Shown here in pieces: positions 19,067-28,406 of a stretch of 64,000 nucleotides of DNA. The position numbers were made by a program, and so were the translations under genes. This stretch comes from an uncultured Pseudomonadales bacterium (GTDB lineage: Bacteria > Pseudomonadota > Gammaproteobacteria > Pseudomonadales > Porticoccaceae), in assembly GCA_943846685.1 (NCBI GenBank), contig OX044363.1:1406001-1470000 (forward strand). Direction: 5' to 3'. Positions within the stretch are counted from its first letter, which is position 1, and every line of letters begins with the position of its first letter. The notes beneath the pieces are model-generated. The model searched no databases, was not told the origin of the DNA, and saw only the letters and a program-made list of their open reading frames with translations.

Positions 19067-19102
19067 AGCGAGCAGTAATAGAGACTAAATCCGGGACAAA
19101 AA

Positions 19103-20287
19103 ATGTCAGCTCAGGACGATAAATTACAGCAGGATACCCTCGCGATTCGCGGTGGCTATCAGCGTACCCACGAAGAGGAGCATTCAGAGGCTCTTTTTCT
19201 GACCTCAAGCTATGTGTTTGAAAATGCCGAGATGGCAGCCAAGCACTTTAGCAATGAGATTCAGGGCAATGTTTACTCGCGTTACACCAATCCAACCGTC
19301 CGCACTTTTGAACAGCGTCTGGCGGCAATGGAAGGTGCTGAGCAGGCGGTGGCGACTTCCTCAGGCATGGCGGCAACTCTCAGTGTGGTTATGGCACTGC
19401 TTGAGTCTGGCGATCATATTATCTGTTCCCAGGATGTGTTTGGCAGCACTCGGGTTATGCTTAATAACTACATCACTAAGTTTGGTGTTGAAGTGACCTA
19501 TGTGTCGCTTACCGATCTCAATAGCTGGCAGCAGGCCGTGCAGCCAAATACCAAAATGCTGTTTTGTGAAACCCCTTCGAACCCGATGTCTGAGGTGGCT
19601 GACCTAGAAGCACTGGCTGCTATTTCAAAGCAGGCCAACGCGCTGTTTGTGGTCGATAACTGTTTCTGTTCGCCAGTGCTGCAAAAGCCATTGCATTGGG
19701 GCGCGGATATTGTTGTTCACTCGGCAACCAAATACCTCGATGGTCAGGGTCGCTGTCTTGGCGGCGCGGTCGTTGGCAGCAGTGAATTAATGGAAAAGGT
19801 GGTGGGCTTTTTGCGTGCCGCAGGCCCATCCATGAGTCCGTTTAATGCCTGGGTATTTCTTAAAGGGCTAGAGACTCTGAAAATTCGTATGCAAGCTCAT
19901 TCGGCCAATGCGGCAGAGCTGGCACAGTGGCTTAACGCCCACCCGAAAGTGACCAAAGTATTTTATGCGGGCCTTGAAGATCATCCCGGTCATCAGCTGG
20001 CGAAAAAACAGCAAAGCGATTTTGGCGGTGTGCTTTCATTCTGTGTTGAGGGTGGCCGCGAACAGGCTTGGCGGGTTATCGATAGCACCAGAGTTATTTC
20101 CCTGACCGCTAATCTCGGTGATACCAAAACCACGATTGTGCATCCGGCTACCACTACTCATGGTCGGCTCAGTGATGAAGATCGTCAGCAGGCGGGAATC
20201 ACAGATAATTTGATTCGTATTGCCGTGGGTCTGGAAGATATTGTCGATATTAAAAATGATCTAAAACGTGGGTTAGACCTTATATAG
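19103..20287 (+). CDS. metZ: O-succinylhomoserine sulfhydrylase
   Basis: 394 residues, a PLP-dependent Cys/Met-metabolism transsulfuration enzyme. The PLP lysine is Lys210 in 'VVHSATKYLDGQGRCLGGAV'. MetZ makes homocysteine directly from O-succinylhomoserine and sulfide. The downstream-of-purF location is that of metZ in Pseudomonas, which favours MetZ over cystathionine synthase (MetB), though sequence alone by eye cannot separate them completely. Confidence 0.88.
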   Translation: MSAQDDKLQQDTLAIRGGYQRTHEEEHSEALFLTSSYVFENAEMAAKHFSNEIQGNVYSRYTNPTVRTFEQRLAAMEGAEQAVATSSGMAATLSVVMALLESGDHIICSQDVFGSTRVMLNNYITKFGVEVTYVSLTDLNSWQQAVQPNTKMLFCETPSNPMSEVADLEALAAISKQANALFVVDNCFCSPVLQKPLHWGADIVVHSATKYLDGQGRCLGGAVVGSSELMEKVVGFLRAAGPSMSPFNAWVFLKGLETLKIRMQAHSANAAELAQWLNAHPKVTKVFYAGLEDHPGHQLAKKQQSDFGGVLSFCVEGGREQAWRVIDSTRVISLTANLGDTKTTIVHPATTTHGRLSDEDRQQAGITDNLIRIAVGLEDIVDIKNDLKRGLDLI

Positions 20288-20336
20288 CTTATACAGGATG
20301 TAAGTTGTATAAGTCTTAAAGCAGCGAGGTCATAAA

Positions 20337-20957
20337 ATGTCGATGTTAATTCTTCCTACAGCTGAGCAGGCATTGCCCGGACGCGATACACCACTGTCTA
20401 CCAGCAATTTTCATTATGTTAATGGTCAATCGATCAAACCTCCGTTTGAGGCTGGTTTGCGCTGGGCGATTTTTGGCATGGGGTGTTTCTGGGGTGCCGA
20501 ACGGCGTTTTTGGCAGCAGCCTGGTGTTATGACTACCGCGGTGGGCTATGCCGGTGGTTTTACGCCAAACCCGACCTATGAAGAGGCCTGTTCAGGGCAT
20601 ACCGGTCACTCTGAAGTGGTGCTGGTGGTTTTTGACCCTCAGCAAACCACCTTCGAAAAACTTTTGGCGGTTTTTTGGGAATCCCATGACCCGACTCAGG
20701 GTATGCGTCAGGGCAATGATATAGGTAGTCAGTACCGCTCGGTTATCTACTGTCAGGATGCACAGCAGTTAGCCGAGACTCAGGCTTCTGCGACGATGGT
20801 TGAGGACAAACTGTTGGCCTTGGGTTATCCGGCGATTACTACAGAGATTCGTCAGGCACCGGAGTTCTATTACGCTGAGGATTATCATCAGCAGTATCTG
20901 GCGAAAAATCCTCAGGGTTACTGTGGTCTGCGTGGGACTGGTATTAGCTGTTCTTGA
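20337..20957 (+). CDS. msrA: peptide methionine-(S)-S-oxide reductase
   Basis: 206 residues. Repairs methionine-S-sulfoxide in proteins. The catalytic Cys50 lies in the family's 'GCFWG' motif; '[17 protein letters not shown]' and 'SQYRSVIY' follow. C-terminal Cys residues ('[12 protein letters not shown]') could be the recycling thiols. A second Met four residues in is an alternative start. It is followed immediately by a 21-bp tandem repeat. Confidence 0.95.
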   Translation: MSMLILPTAEQALPGRDTPLSTSNFHYVNGQSIKPPFEAGLRWAIFGMGCFWGAERRFWQQPGVMTTAVGYAGGFTPNPTYEEACSGHTGHSEVVLVVFDPQQTTFEKLLAVFWESHDPTQGMRQGNDIGSQYRSVIYCQDAQQLAETQASATMVEDKLLALGYPAITTEIRQAPEFYYAEDYHQQYLAKNPQGYCGLRGTGISCS

Positions 20958-20961
20958 TAGG

Positions 20962-21024
20962 AGCCCTCAGCGTCTTAAAAGTAGCCCTCAGCGTCTTAAA
21001 AGTAGCCCTCAGCGTCTTAAAAGT
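20962..21024. repeat. 21-bp tandem repeat, three perfect copies
   Basis: Units at 20962, 20983 and 21004, each AGCCCTCAGCGTCTTAAAAG plus T. They fill the space between the msrA stop and the convergent enoyl-CoA hydratase stop. Confidence 0.9.
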
Positions 21025-21028
21025 AGCT

Positions 21029-21760
21029 TTAACGCTTTAATATCTTCTCGATTGCTGCCTGGGCTTCCGGTGCGGCAACCATTTCCGAAAACAGCTTTGA
21101 TTCAACCGCAATTCTCTGCGCCAGCGGTTCATCGTCTCGGCGCATCAGTGCCTTGCTGTGAAGAAGCGCCGTGCGCGGTTTGCTAGCGAGTTTTTCGGCT
21201 GTAGCCTGAGCGGTGGCGATTAAATTCTTGGGCTCACAAATCTGATTGATAATCCCATATTCCAGAGCCGCTTGCGCATCAAATTTCTCACCTAAAAGAA
21301 GCATCTCAGCGGCTTTTACATGGCCGACTCGTCGGGGTAATAACAGCGAGGAGGCAAATTCCGGCACTACAGCCAGATTGATAAATGGCATCACAAAAAG
21401 GCTTTTGGCGGTGGCGTAGACAAAGTCGCAGTGCAGCAGCAAGGTGGTTCCTATACCCACGGCAAAGCCGTCAACGGCGGCAATAACTGGTACCGGGCAG
21501 GTGGATAGGGCGCGCATAAACTCAAAGACCGGTGCATCGGCGACGGTCGGTGGGTTATTGAGGAAGTCTTCAAGGTCATTGCCGGCGGTAAAGTCTGTTC
21601 CACCAGTGAATATAACGGCATTGGTATCTTCGACCTGATCCCTAAAGATGCTGGCCAGTTCTGAATACATAGCTGCGGTCAGGGCGTTCTTTTTATCTAG
21701 CCGGTTTAGGCTGATGGATAAAATGCTGCCTTGTTTGGTGACCTTGATCAGTTCTGACAT
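21029..21760 (-). CDS. enoyl-CoA hydratase/isomerase family protein
   Basis: 243 residues of crotonase fold. Visible: 'LNRLDKKNALTAAMYSELAS', the CoA oxyanion-hole segment 'FTAGNDLEDF', and 'PVIAAVDGFAVGIGTTLLLH', then 'CDFVYA'. The second glutamate normally used for hydration is not obvious ('LAVVPEFASSLLLPRRVG' has a single Glu), so it may be an isomerase or a different crotonase-family enzyme. Substrate unknown. Convergent with msrA. Confidence 0.85.
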   Translation of the reverse strand: MSELIKVTKQGSILSISLNRLDKKNALTAAMYSELASIFRDQVEDTNAVIFTGGTDFTAGNDLEDFLNNPPTVADAPVFEFMRALSTCPVPVIAAVDGFAVGIGTTLLLHCDFVYATAKSLFVMPFINLAVVPEFASSLLLPRRVGHVKAAEMLLLGEKFDAQAALEYGIINQICEPKNLIATAQATAEKLASKPRTALLHSKALMRRDDEPLAQRIAVESKLFSEMVAAPEAQAAIEKILKR

Positions 21761-21862
21761 TGGAGCCTCTGGGATGGGTGATGGGTTTAATCTTATCAGC
21801 GATTGGCTGGTTGGGTTGATAATTTATGACTCTGGGGTCCGAGTTGAAGCCTTAACACCGTT

Positions 21863-21927
21863 GTCATCCCGACAGAGCGGAGCGACGAGGGACCTCTTTT
21901 AGATCCTTCGGCTTCGCTCAGGATGAC
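21863..21927. repeat. REP-like inverted pair
   Basis: GTCATCCCGACAGAGCGGAG at 21863 runs to GACCTC at 21896; a second, shorter copy in the opposite orientation, GATCCTTCGGCTTCGCTCAG to GGATGAC, occupies 21903-21927. The first arm is almost identical to the copy in fimV. Confidence 0.85.
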
Positions 21928-21961
21928 AATATTTCACCGCCACCCTGACAATATTTCACCG
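21924..21961. repeat. 22-bp direct repeat (two copies)
   Basis: TGACAATATTTCACCG occurs at 21924 and 21946, with a 22-bp period starting inside the end of the REP copy. Confidence 0.8.
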
Positions 21962-21964
21962 TCA

Positions 21965-22164
21965 TTTGAGCTTACCCACCATTGTTTGAGCTTACCCACC
22001 ATTGTTTGAGCTTACCCGCTATCGTTTGGGCATAACCACTATCGTTTGAGCTTACCCACTATCGTTTGGGCATAACCACTATCGTTTGAGCTTACCCACT
22101 ATCGTTTGGGCTTACCCACTATCGTTTGGGCTTACCCACTATCGTTTGGGCATAACCACCGTCA
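21965..22164. repeat. 20-bp tandem array, ten contiguous copies
   Basis: Ten head-to-tail units of TTTGAGCTTACCCACTATCG and close variants, exactly 20 bp apart, with no spacers. Two sequence types partly alternate: GAGCTTACCC and GGGCATAACC. The last unit merges into another REP half (GTCATCCTGAGCG, near 22161-22190). Confidence 0.92.
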
Positions 22165-22240
22165 TCCTGAGCGTAGCCGAAGGACCTCGTCCAGCAACTC
22201 GTTAGGTTATTTAAATCACCATATTTGTATGAAGATTTTA

Positions 22241-22795
22241 GAAGTAGTTGAGCAGAGCTGAACAGTTGCGAATAGTGAGTCACAGCCTGCTGGAGGGGGT
22301 CCTTCGGTTCGCTTCGCTCTCTCAGGATGACCGCTTTGCGGTCAGTTTATTGGGTAAGAAGTAGTTGAGCAGATTTGAGCAGGTGCGAATAGTGAGTCAC
22401 AGCCTGCTGGAGGGGGTCCTTCGGTTCGCTTCGCTCTCTCAGGATGACCGCTTTGCGGTCAGTTTATTGGGTAAGAAGTAGTTGAGCAGATTTGAGCAGG
22501 TGCGAATAGTGAGTCACAGCCTGCTGGAGGGGGTCCTTCGGTTCGCTTCGCTCTCTCAGGATGACCGCTTTGCGGTCAGTTTATTGGGTAAGAAGTAGTT
22601 GAGCAGATTTGAGCAGGTGCGAATAGTGAGTCACAGCCTGCTGGAGGGGGTCCTTCGGTTCGCTTCGCTCTCTCAGGATGACCGCTTTGCGGTCAGTTTA
22701 TTGGGTAAGAAGTAGTTGAGCAGATTTGAGCAGGTGCGAATAGTGAGTCACAGCCTACTGGAGGGGGTCCTTCGGTTCGCTTCGCTCTCTCAGGA
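22241..22795. repeat. 117-bp tandem repeat, five copies, each containing a REP half and a hairpin
   Basis: Units start at 22241, 22358, 22475, 22592 and 22709. Copies two to four look identical; the first is diverged in its first 40 bases and the last breaks off after 87 bases. Each unit starts GAAGTAGTTGAGCAG, contains the REP-like GGTCCTTCGGTTCGCTTCGC...CAGGATGAC and a perfect hairpin GACCGC-TTT-GCGGTC (e.g. 22329-22343). No open frame of note. It lies directly downstream of the opp operon. Confidence 0.93.
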
Positions 22796-22846
22796 AGACA
22801 GGGGGCTGATAGTTGATCGGGTATAGGTGTCCTGAAGTCTAAACAA

Positions 22847-24496
22847 CTAGATGTTAGAGATTCGCTTACGCTCCAACTTGGGATCAGCTAGAGGAATTGC
22901 TTTAAGAAGCTCACGGGTATATTCCTGCTGTGGGTTAGCCCAAAGGGTCTCTGTATCCCCAGACTCAATAATCAAACCCTTATTCATCACCATAACCCGA
23001 TCAGAAATATAGCGAACCACGGATAAATCATGAGAGATAAACAGCATGGTGAGATTATGCCGTTCCACCAAAGCCAGAATAAGATCGAGAATCTGCGCCT
23101 GAATAGTGACGTCGAGTGCCGACACCGGTTCATCGGCAATAATTAATTCAGGCTTGGTGGCTATAGCGCGACCAATGGCAATACGCTGTCGCTGACCTCC
23201 GGAAAACTCATGGGGATATTTGCGCATCTGGCTATGAGCCAAACCTACATCATCCATCAACTGACGAACCTGTTGGTCGATTGACTTGCGATCCGCCAGG
23301 CCGTGATAAAGCAGAGGCTCGGCAAGGGTTTCATAAACCGTCATTCGTGGATTTAAGGAGGCGTAGGGGTCCTGAAATATCATCTGCATCCTGCGCCGCC
23401 ATGGCACCAGATTTTTAGGACTTAGCTCGCCTAAAAGGCTGCCGTCAAAGGTTACAGTGCCTTCAGTGTTTGGCGCCAACTGCAAAATAGAACGGCCCAG
23501 CGTCGACTTGCCAGAACCGGACTCGCCGACCAGACCGAGAATCTCGCCGCGCTTTATATCCAGAGAAACGCCATCTACGGCTTTAATAACTTTTTTACCC
23601 TCAGCCGCTTTACTAAAGTCAGTAAAATAGGTCTTTAAATCTCGCACCTTAACCAGGGGTTGATCCTGCTCAGCACGATTGGGTAATAGCTTGGCTCCCT
23701 CGGGAATAGCTGCCAGAAGCTTTTTCGTGTAGGCATCCTGACTATTGTAAAAGACACTTTCCGTATCGCCGGTCTCACGAATTGTGCCCTCACACATCAC
23801 CACAACCTTATCGGCAATGCCAGCCACTACACCGAGATCATGGCTGATAAAAATAACCGCCACATCGCGGGTTTTCTGGAGCTTTTTAATCAACTCTAAA
23901 ATCTGCGCTTGAATAGTCACATCCAGTGCTGTGGTTGGTTCATCACAGATTAATAGGCGCGGTTTATTGATAAGCGCCATGGCTATCATTACCCGTTGGC
24001 GCATTCCCCCGGAGAACTCATGGGGATAGCAGTCAAAGCGAGCTTCGGGATCAATAATGCCCACTTCATCGAGGAGTTCGATAGCCTGCAAGCGCGCCTT
24101 TTTACGGCTTTGAGTGCGGGTTTTGTCGGGGTGGTAAATCAGCGGTTCAATTAACTGTTCGCCGATACTGATATAGGGGTTTAGTGAGGTCATCGGATCC
24201 TGAAAAATCACCGCGATATCATTGCCTCGAAACTGACGCATACGCGCCGTAGAACAGCTTAATAAATCTTCACCATCAAACAGTGCTGTGCCAGCTTCGA
24301 TTACTGCGGGTGGTTTCGGCAGTAGATCTAGTAGGCTATAGCAGGTTACAGACTTGCCCGAGCCGGACTCGCCGACAATCGCCAACGTCTCTCCTGCATC
24401 AACAGTAAAGCTGACATCGTCTACGGCTTTAACCAGACCATTTCTGGTGTGGAAATAAATCTTTAATCCATTGACCTCAAGTAGTGCCATAGCCAT
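22847..24496 (-). CDS. oligopeptide ABC transporter, fused double ATP-binding protein
   Basis: 549 residues made of two complete ABC ATPase domains, the counterpart of OppD and OppF in one chain (as in YejF/GsiA). First domain: Walker A '[16 protein letters not shown]', signature '[15 protein letters not shown]', Walker B '[12 protein letters not shown]'. Second: Walker A '[15 protein letters not shown]', signature '[15 protein letters not shown]', Walker B '[12 protein letters not shown]'. Both nucleotide sites look functional. Each domain ends in the Opp/Dpp-type tail ('[10 protein letters not shown]'). It begins next to the oppC-like gene and closes the operon, with the repeat block immediately after its stop. 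Confidence 0.93.
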   Translation of the reverse strand: MAMALLEVNGLKIYFHTRNGLVKAVDDVSFTVDAGETLAIVGESGSGKSVTCYSLLDLLPKPPAVIEAGTALFDGEDLLSCSTARMRQFRGNDIAVIFQDPMTSLNPYISIGEQLIEPLIYHPDKTRTQSRKKARLQAIELLDEVGIIDPEARFDCYPHEFSGGMRQRVMIAMALINKPRLLICDEPTTALDVTIQAQILELIKKLQKTRDVAVIFISHDLGVVAGIADKVVVMCEGTIRETGDTESVFYNSQDAYTKKLLAAIPEGAKLLPNRAEQDQPLVKVRDLKTYFTDFSKAAEGKKVIKAVDGVSLDIKRGEILGLVGESGSGKSTLGRSILQLAPNTEGTVTFDGSLLGELSPKNLVPWRRRMQMIFQDPYASLNPRMTVYETLAEPLLYHGLADRKSIDQQVRQLMDDVGLAHSQMRKYPHEFSGGQRQRIAIGRAIATKPELIIADEPVSALDVTIQAQILDLILALVERHNLTMLFISHDLSVVRYISDRVMVMNKGLIIESGDTETLWANPQQEYTRELLKAIPLADPKLERKRISNI

Positions 24497-25374
24497 TAAT
24501 CCTTTGAGGTTCTAGGGTCGAGGGCGTCGCGCAGGCCATCGCCAAGAAAGTTCAGGGCAAATAGAGTCAGCGACAGTGCGACGCCGGGAAAGATCAGCAG
24601 CCAGGGGTATTCTTCCATGGATTCAACGCCGTAGTTAATCAGCAGCCCCCAGGAGCTCTGAGGCGGTTGAATACCCAACCCAAGGAAGCTTAAAAAAGCC
24701 TCCAGTAACATCACACTGGGGATGGTTAAGGTGGTGTAGACAATGACTGGGCCAAGGGTGTTGGGAATAATATGGCGACGGATAATTGTCCATTCAGAGA
24801 GACCCAGCGAGTGGGCGGCTTCAACAAATTCCTGCTTGCGCAAGGACATCACCTGACTGCGCACTATACGTGCCATGGTCAACCATTCGACGGCGCCAAT
24901 AGCCACAAACAGCAATAGAATATTGCGCCCAAAAACCACCATCAGCAGAACAATAAAGATCATAAAGGGCAGGGCGTACATAATATCGACAATACGCATC
25001 ATTACCGCATCAGTTCGGCCGCCGACAAATCCGGCAACTGCCCCCCAGAGCACGCCTATCAAAAGGGCTACAGCGGTGGCAATAAAGCCTACCGTGAGTG
25101 AGACTCGTCCGCCGTACATAATTCGTGTGAGCATATCGCGGCCAAAGATATCGGTACCCAGCCAGTGTTCCAATGAGGGTGCTGTTGCACCCAAAAGCAG
25201 GTTTTGCTCTTCGTAACCGTAAGGTGCAATCCAGGGTGTCAGTAGGGAAATTACGCACAACAGAGCGAGAACGGCGAGGCCAAACAGGGCGAGATAATTT
25301 TTGCACAGCTTGATCCAGGCATCCTGCCACAATGAGGTACCTTGCTCGTCGGGCTGCAGTTCTTTTATAGCCAT
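24496..25374 (-). CDS. oligopeptide ABC transporter permease, OppC type
   Basis: 292 residues, six membrane helices of the DppC/OppC family with the N-terminal OppC signature region. The permease EAA-like loop is visible at 'EAAHSLGLSEWTIIRRHIIP', the coupling helix for the ATPase. End and start codons overlap its neighbours by one base on both sides, so the operon is tightly coupled. Confidence 0.93.
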   Translation of the reverse strand: MAIKELQPDEQGTSLWQDAWIKLCKNYLALFGLAVLALLCVISLLTPWIAPYGYEEQNLLLGATAPSLEHWLGTDIFGRDMLTRIMYGGRVSLTVGFIATAVALLIGVLWGAVAGFVGGRTDAVMMRIVDIMYALPFMIFIVLLMVVFGRNILLLFVAIGAVEWLTMARIVRSQVMSLRKQEFVEAAHSLGLSEWTIIRRHIIPNTLGPVIVYTTLTIPSVMLLEAFLSFLGLGIQPPQSSWGLLINYGVESMEEYPWLLIFPGVALSLTLFALNFLGDGLRDALDPRTSKD

Positions 25375-26313
25375 CAGTTATTCCCTCCAGCCTGCTGCTG
25401 ACGCAATTTTGGGTTTAACCAGATGGCGAGCATGTCGGATAGCAAATTAAACAAAATAATCAGTGTTGCGAAGAAGATTGTCATACCCAGAATCATGGTG
25501 TAGTCACGATTAAATGCGGCCTGCACATAGAAGCGACCAAGCCCGGGGATTTGGAAAATGGTTTCGACGACAAATGAGCCACCGAGCAGTCCGGCAAAGG
25601 CCGGCCCTAAAAAAGCCACCACTGGGATTAGTCCGCCGCGCAGTGCGTGCTTAAAGATAATTAACCGCTCTGAGAGGCCTTTGGCGCGCGCGGTGCGGAT
25701 ATAGTCCTGAGATAGAGACTTCGAGCATGCCACCTCTGGATAGGCGCGCTATATAGGCGGCATAACCAGTGCCCAGGGTGATTGAGGGCATAATTTTGTC
25801 GCCGGGTATATCGCCCCAGCCGGAGACAGGTAACCATTCCAGATGGATACCAAATACCAGAACCAGCAATGGCCCAAGTAAGAAAGAGGGCATACAGATA
25901 CCGAGCATGGCCGCGGACATGGGTACATAGTCCTGCATACTGTTGGGGCGCATTGCGGCGATAACCCCGGCGCTGATTCCAATCACCAGAGCGACCAGCA
26001 TGGCGTAGAGAGCAAGTTCTGCTGTGGCCGGTAAACCAGCGGCGATCAGTTCATTGACGGTGCGCCCGGAATATTTAAAGGAGGGGCCAAAATCTCCTCT
26101 CAGCACATCACCGAGATAGCTGACATATTGCTGCCATAGTGGTTGGTCGAGATTGTACTGCGCCTCAAGGGCTTTGATAACTTCTGGTGGCACGGCTTTA
26201 TCCGCGGAAAAGGGACCGCCGGGCGCTGAGTGAACCAGCAGAAAAGTCGCGCTGATAACAATCAGTAAAACAGGTATGGCCTGGAGTAGTCGGTTAAGGG
26301 CAAACCTCAACAT
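25374..26313 (-). pseudogene. oligopeptide ABC transporter permease, OppB type, split by a one-base frameshift
   Basis: Two overlapping frames make up one OppB. The N-terminal part starts at 26313 ('MLRFALNRLLQAIPVLLIVI') and is in frame to 'ARLSRGGMLEV'; it then runs out of frame to a stop near 25651. The C-terminal part ('LSQDYIRTARAKGLSERLII' onward) lies in another frame and ends at 25374. Removing one base near 25716 joins them to 'GGMLEVLSQDYIRTARAKGL', exactly the conserved EAA loop, and gives about 312 residues, the normal size. The rest of the operon is intact, so a sequencing error or a very recent mutation is likely. If real, the transporter lacks a full permease. Confidence 0.88.
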
Positions 26314-27974
26314 TAGTTCTCTACTCCTGTATCCGCTTCAAGGTAAATTTCTTTAAAAGAAGGTTGGTTGAGAATATTGTCATTAAAGTTTTTCACCGAG
26401 GTATTGACCAGATTGTTGGAGGTGTAAATATAAATTGGGATCACCGGCATATCCTCCATCAGCATCTTTTCGGCGGCTGTAAATATAGCTAGTCGCTCGG
26501 CATGGGTCTTGGCGGTGGGGGCTTCCTCTAGAATCAGCCGGTCGTACTCTTTGTTACACCAGCCAGTTCTGTTGTTGCCGCCATTGCAGAGAAACATATC
26601 GAGAAAATTGTTTGGGTCAACATAGTCGCCAATCCAGCCAGCGCGGGCAATTTCATAGTCGCGACCACTGACACTATTGAGGTAGACCTTCCATTCCTGA
26701 TTGAGTAGCTTGACGTCGATATTGAGGTGGGTTTTCCACATCTGCTGAATCGCGACGGCAATTTTGCGGTGACCTTCGCTGGTGTTGTAGAGGATTTCTG
26801 TGGCGGGGAATCCCTCGCCATTGGGGTATCCGGCTTCAGCTAATAGCTGTTTTGCCGCCTCGGGATTAAACGCCAAATCGCTCTCTGGGAAGTATCCCAT
26901 GGTGTTGGGCGGCGTCATGGCATAGGCGGGAATCTGCCCGGCTTTGAGTATGCGCTGAGTAATTTGTTCGCGGTCTATGGTCATACCCAGAGCCCGTCTA
27001 ACGCGCTTGTCTTGCAGGTGTGGAACACGCACATTAAGGCGATAAAAGTAGGTGCCCAGGTAGGGGTCAATATGCAGCGCTGGATCATTGCGACTCTGGT
27101 AGGTTGCAACCTTATCGGCGGGAACGGTGCCGCTGTAATGAAGCTGCCCAGCGCGAAACATTCGCTCTTCGGTGATGGCATTTTCGGTGGGATAGAAAAC
27201 AATTTTATTTAATTTAATATTCTCGGCATCCCAGTAATGGGGGTTGCGCTCTACCACTACCCGGCGATTAATCTTCCACTCAAGTAGTTGAAAGGCGCCG
27301 TTGCCGACCAAATTGCCCTCATAGGTCCAGCGGGTGCCGCGCTCATCGGCACCACCAAATTTCTCGATGGTTTGGCGATGAACAGGGTAGAGGCTGTAAT
27401 GGTCGAGTAGCTGCAGGAAATAGGGTGTTGGATTCTTTAATCTTACCTGTAATGTAAAATCATCTAGGGCTTTAACGCCGACCTGATCAAAATCCTTGAT
27501 GCTGCCCTCATAGTATTCTTTGGCATTCTCAATAGAGAAGTACATATAAGCATAGAGATTACCCAGCGCCGGTTGCAGGGCGCGCCACCAGGACCAGACA
27601 TAGTCATGGGCATTGTGGGGGTCGCCATTGGACCAGCGAGCATTTTTGCGTAAATGAAAGGTGTAGACGCGGCCATCTTCACTGATGTCCCATGAGGTAG
27701 CTACGCCCGGGCGCGGCTCAAGGGTTTTACTGTCTTTAAGAACCAGACCTTCCATCAGGGCAATAATGATTTTGTGTTCTGGTACTCCGGTGGCTATATG
27801 GGGGTCGAGGCTCTGGGGTTCGGTACCATTACCCCAGTGAAGTGTGCCGGTTCGGTTGCCGATAGAGACGTTGTTTTCGGAAGTGCCACAGCCGCTGAGT
27901 ATAAATATTGAAAGCAGGGTTAATGCTATTGTTGAACAGAGCGAGAAAGTTAAATCTGAGAGCTGCCGCTTCAT
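26313..27974 (-). CDS. oligopeptide ABC transporter substrate-binding lipoprotein, OppA type
   Basis: 553 residues from the ATG at 27974, preceded by AAGGA; an upstream in-frame ATG at 28079 would add 35 hydrophilic residues before the signal peptide and is rejected. Signal peptide ends with a lipobox 'ILSGC', so a membrane-anchored lipoprotein is expected. The SBP_bac_5 body is clear: 'WGNGTEPQSLDPHIATGVPE', 'YTFHLRKNARWSNGDP', 'RVRRALGMTIDREQI'. It resembles E. coli OppA in overall layout. First gene of the operon; its stop overlaps the oppB-like ATG (TAATG). Peptide specificity is not predictable. Confidence 0.92.
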   Translation of the reverse strand: MKRQLSDLTFSLCSTIALTLLSIFILSGCGTSENNVSIGNRTGTLHWGNGTEPQSLDPHIATGVPEHKIIIALMEGLVLKDSKTLEPRPGVATSWDISEDGRVYTFHLRKNARWSNGDPHNAHDYVWSWWRALQPALGNLYAYMYFSIENAKEYYEGSIKDFDQVGVKALDDFTLQVRLKNPTPYFLQLLDHYSLYPVHRQTIEKFGGADERGTRWTYEGNLVGNGAFQLLEWKINRRVVVERNPHYWDAENIKLNKIVFYPTENAITEERMFRAGQLHYSGTVPADKVATYQSRNDPALHIDPYLGTYFYRLNVRVPHLQDKRVRRALGMTIDREQITQRILKAGQIPAYAMTPPNTMGYFPESDLAFNPEAAKQLLAEAGYPNGEGFPATEILYNTSEGHRKIAVAIQQMWKTHLNIDVKLLNQEWKVYLNSVSGRDYEIARAGWIGDYVDPNNFLDMFLCNGGNNRTGWCNKEYDRLILEEAPTAKTHAERLAIFTAAEKMLMEDMPVIPIYIYTSNNLVNTSVKNFNDNILNQPSFKEIYLEADTGVEN

Positions 27975-28155
27975 CGAATAAAAATCCTTAATTATTGTTG
28001 TATAAGTCCAGCGCCCAATTTTTCGGCTTGGGTCAGTGTAAACAAGCCAGCAGGCTAAGTGAAGGTTAGTCTCTGTCATGAATTGGATTCGACTTTAAAA
28101 CCATAGACTTTTTGCGTCTAATTTAACAGGGGTGGGGCAGTTATTGTTTCAACTG

Positions 28156-28184
28156 TTGCACTTGCAGGCTAAACCTCGGATAAT
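28156..28184 (+). promoter_or_regulatory. sigma-70-like promoter of ffs
   Basis: TTGCAC (28156-28161), a 17-bp spacer and GATAAT (28179-28184). Transcription would start near 28191, about 12 bases before the mature 5' end of the 4.5S RNA, fitting a processed precursor. Confidence 0.6.
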
Positions 28185-28202
28185 CCCGCGCTGCGATTCA
28201 AT

Positions 28203-28314
<112 letters not shown>

Positions 28315-28336
28315 GCCATAATCTTCTCTCTGCCTT

Positions 28337-28396
28337 ACTTGTCATTCTTAACTTCCTCACTTGTCATTCTGAACGAATGTGAAGAATCTCTCTTCG
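28337..28396. repeat. 22-bp direct repeat and CATTC/GAATG dyad after ffs
   Basis: ACTTGTCATTCT occurs at 28337 and 28359; the second copy continues into CATTCTGAACGAATG, a small dyad, then GTGAAGAATC. It resembles a half of a REP-like element of a different subtype. Confidence 0.55.
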
Positions 28397-28406
28397 AATT
28401 GGTATC

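Noticed and set aside
19067..19102. SAM or other riboswitch before metZ
   Set aside because: The gap is only 36 bp and shows no structured leader.
20800..21186. Frame across the 21-bp repeat and msrA end
   Set aside because: Overlaps msrA and the enoyl-CoA hydratase gene in other frames; content comes from the tandem repeat.
21965..22164. CRISPR array
   Set aside because: The 20-bp units are directly adjacent with no spacers, the units vary, and no cas gene is present.
22241..22795. CRISPR array or insertion sequence
   Set aside because: Period is 117 bp with the whole unit repeated; no unique spacers, no transposase frame, no terminal inverted repeats around the array.
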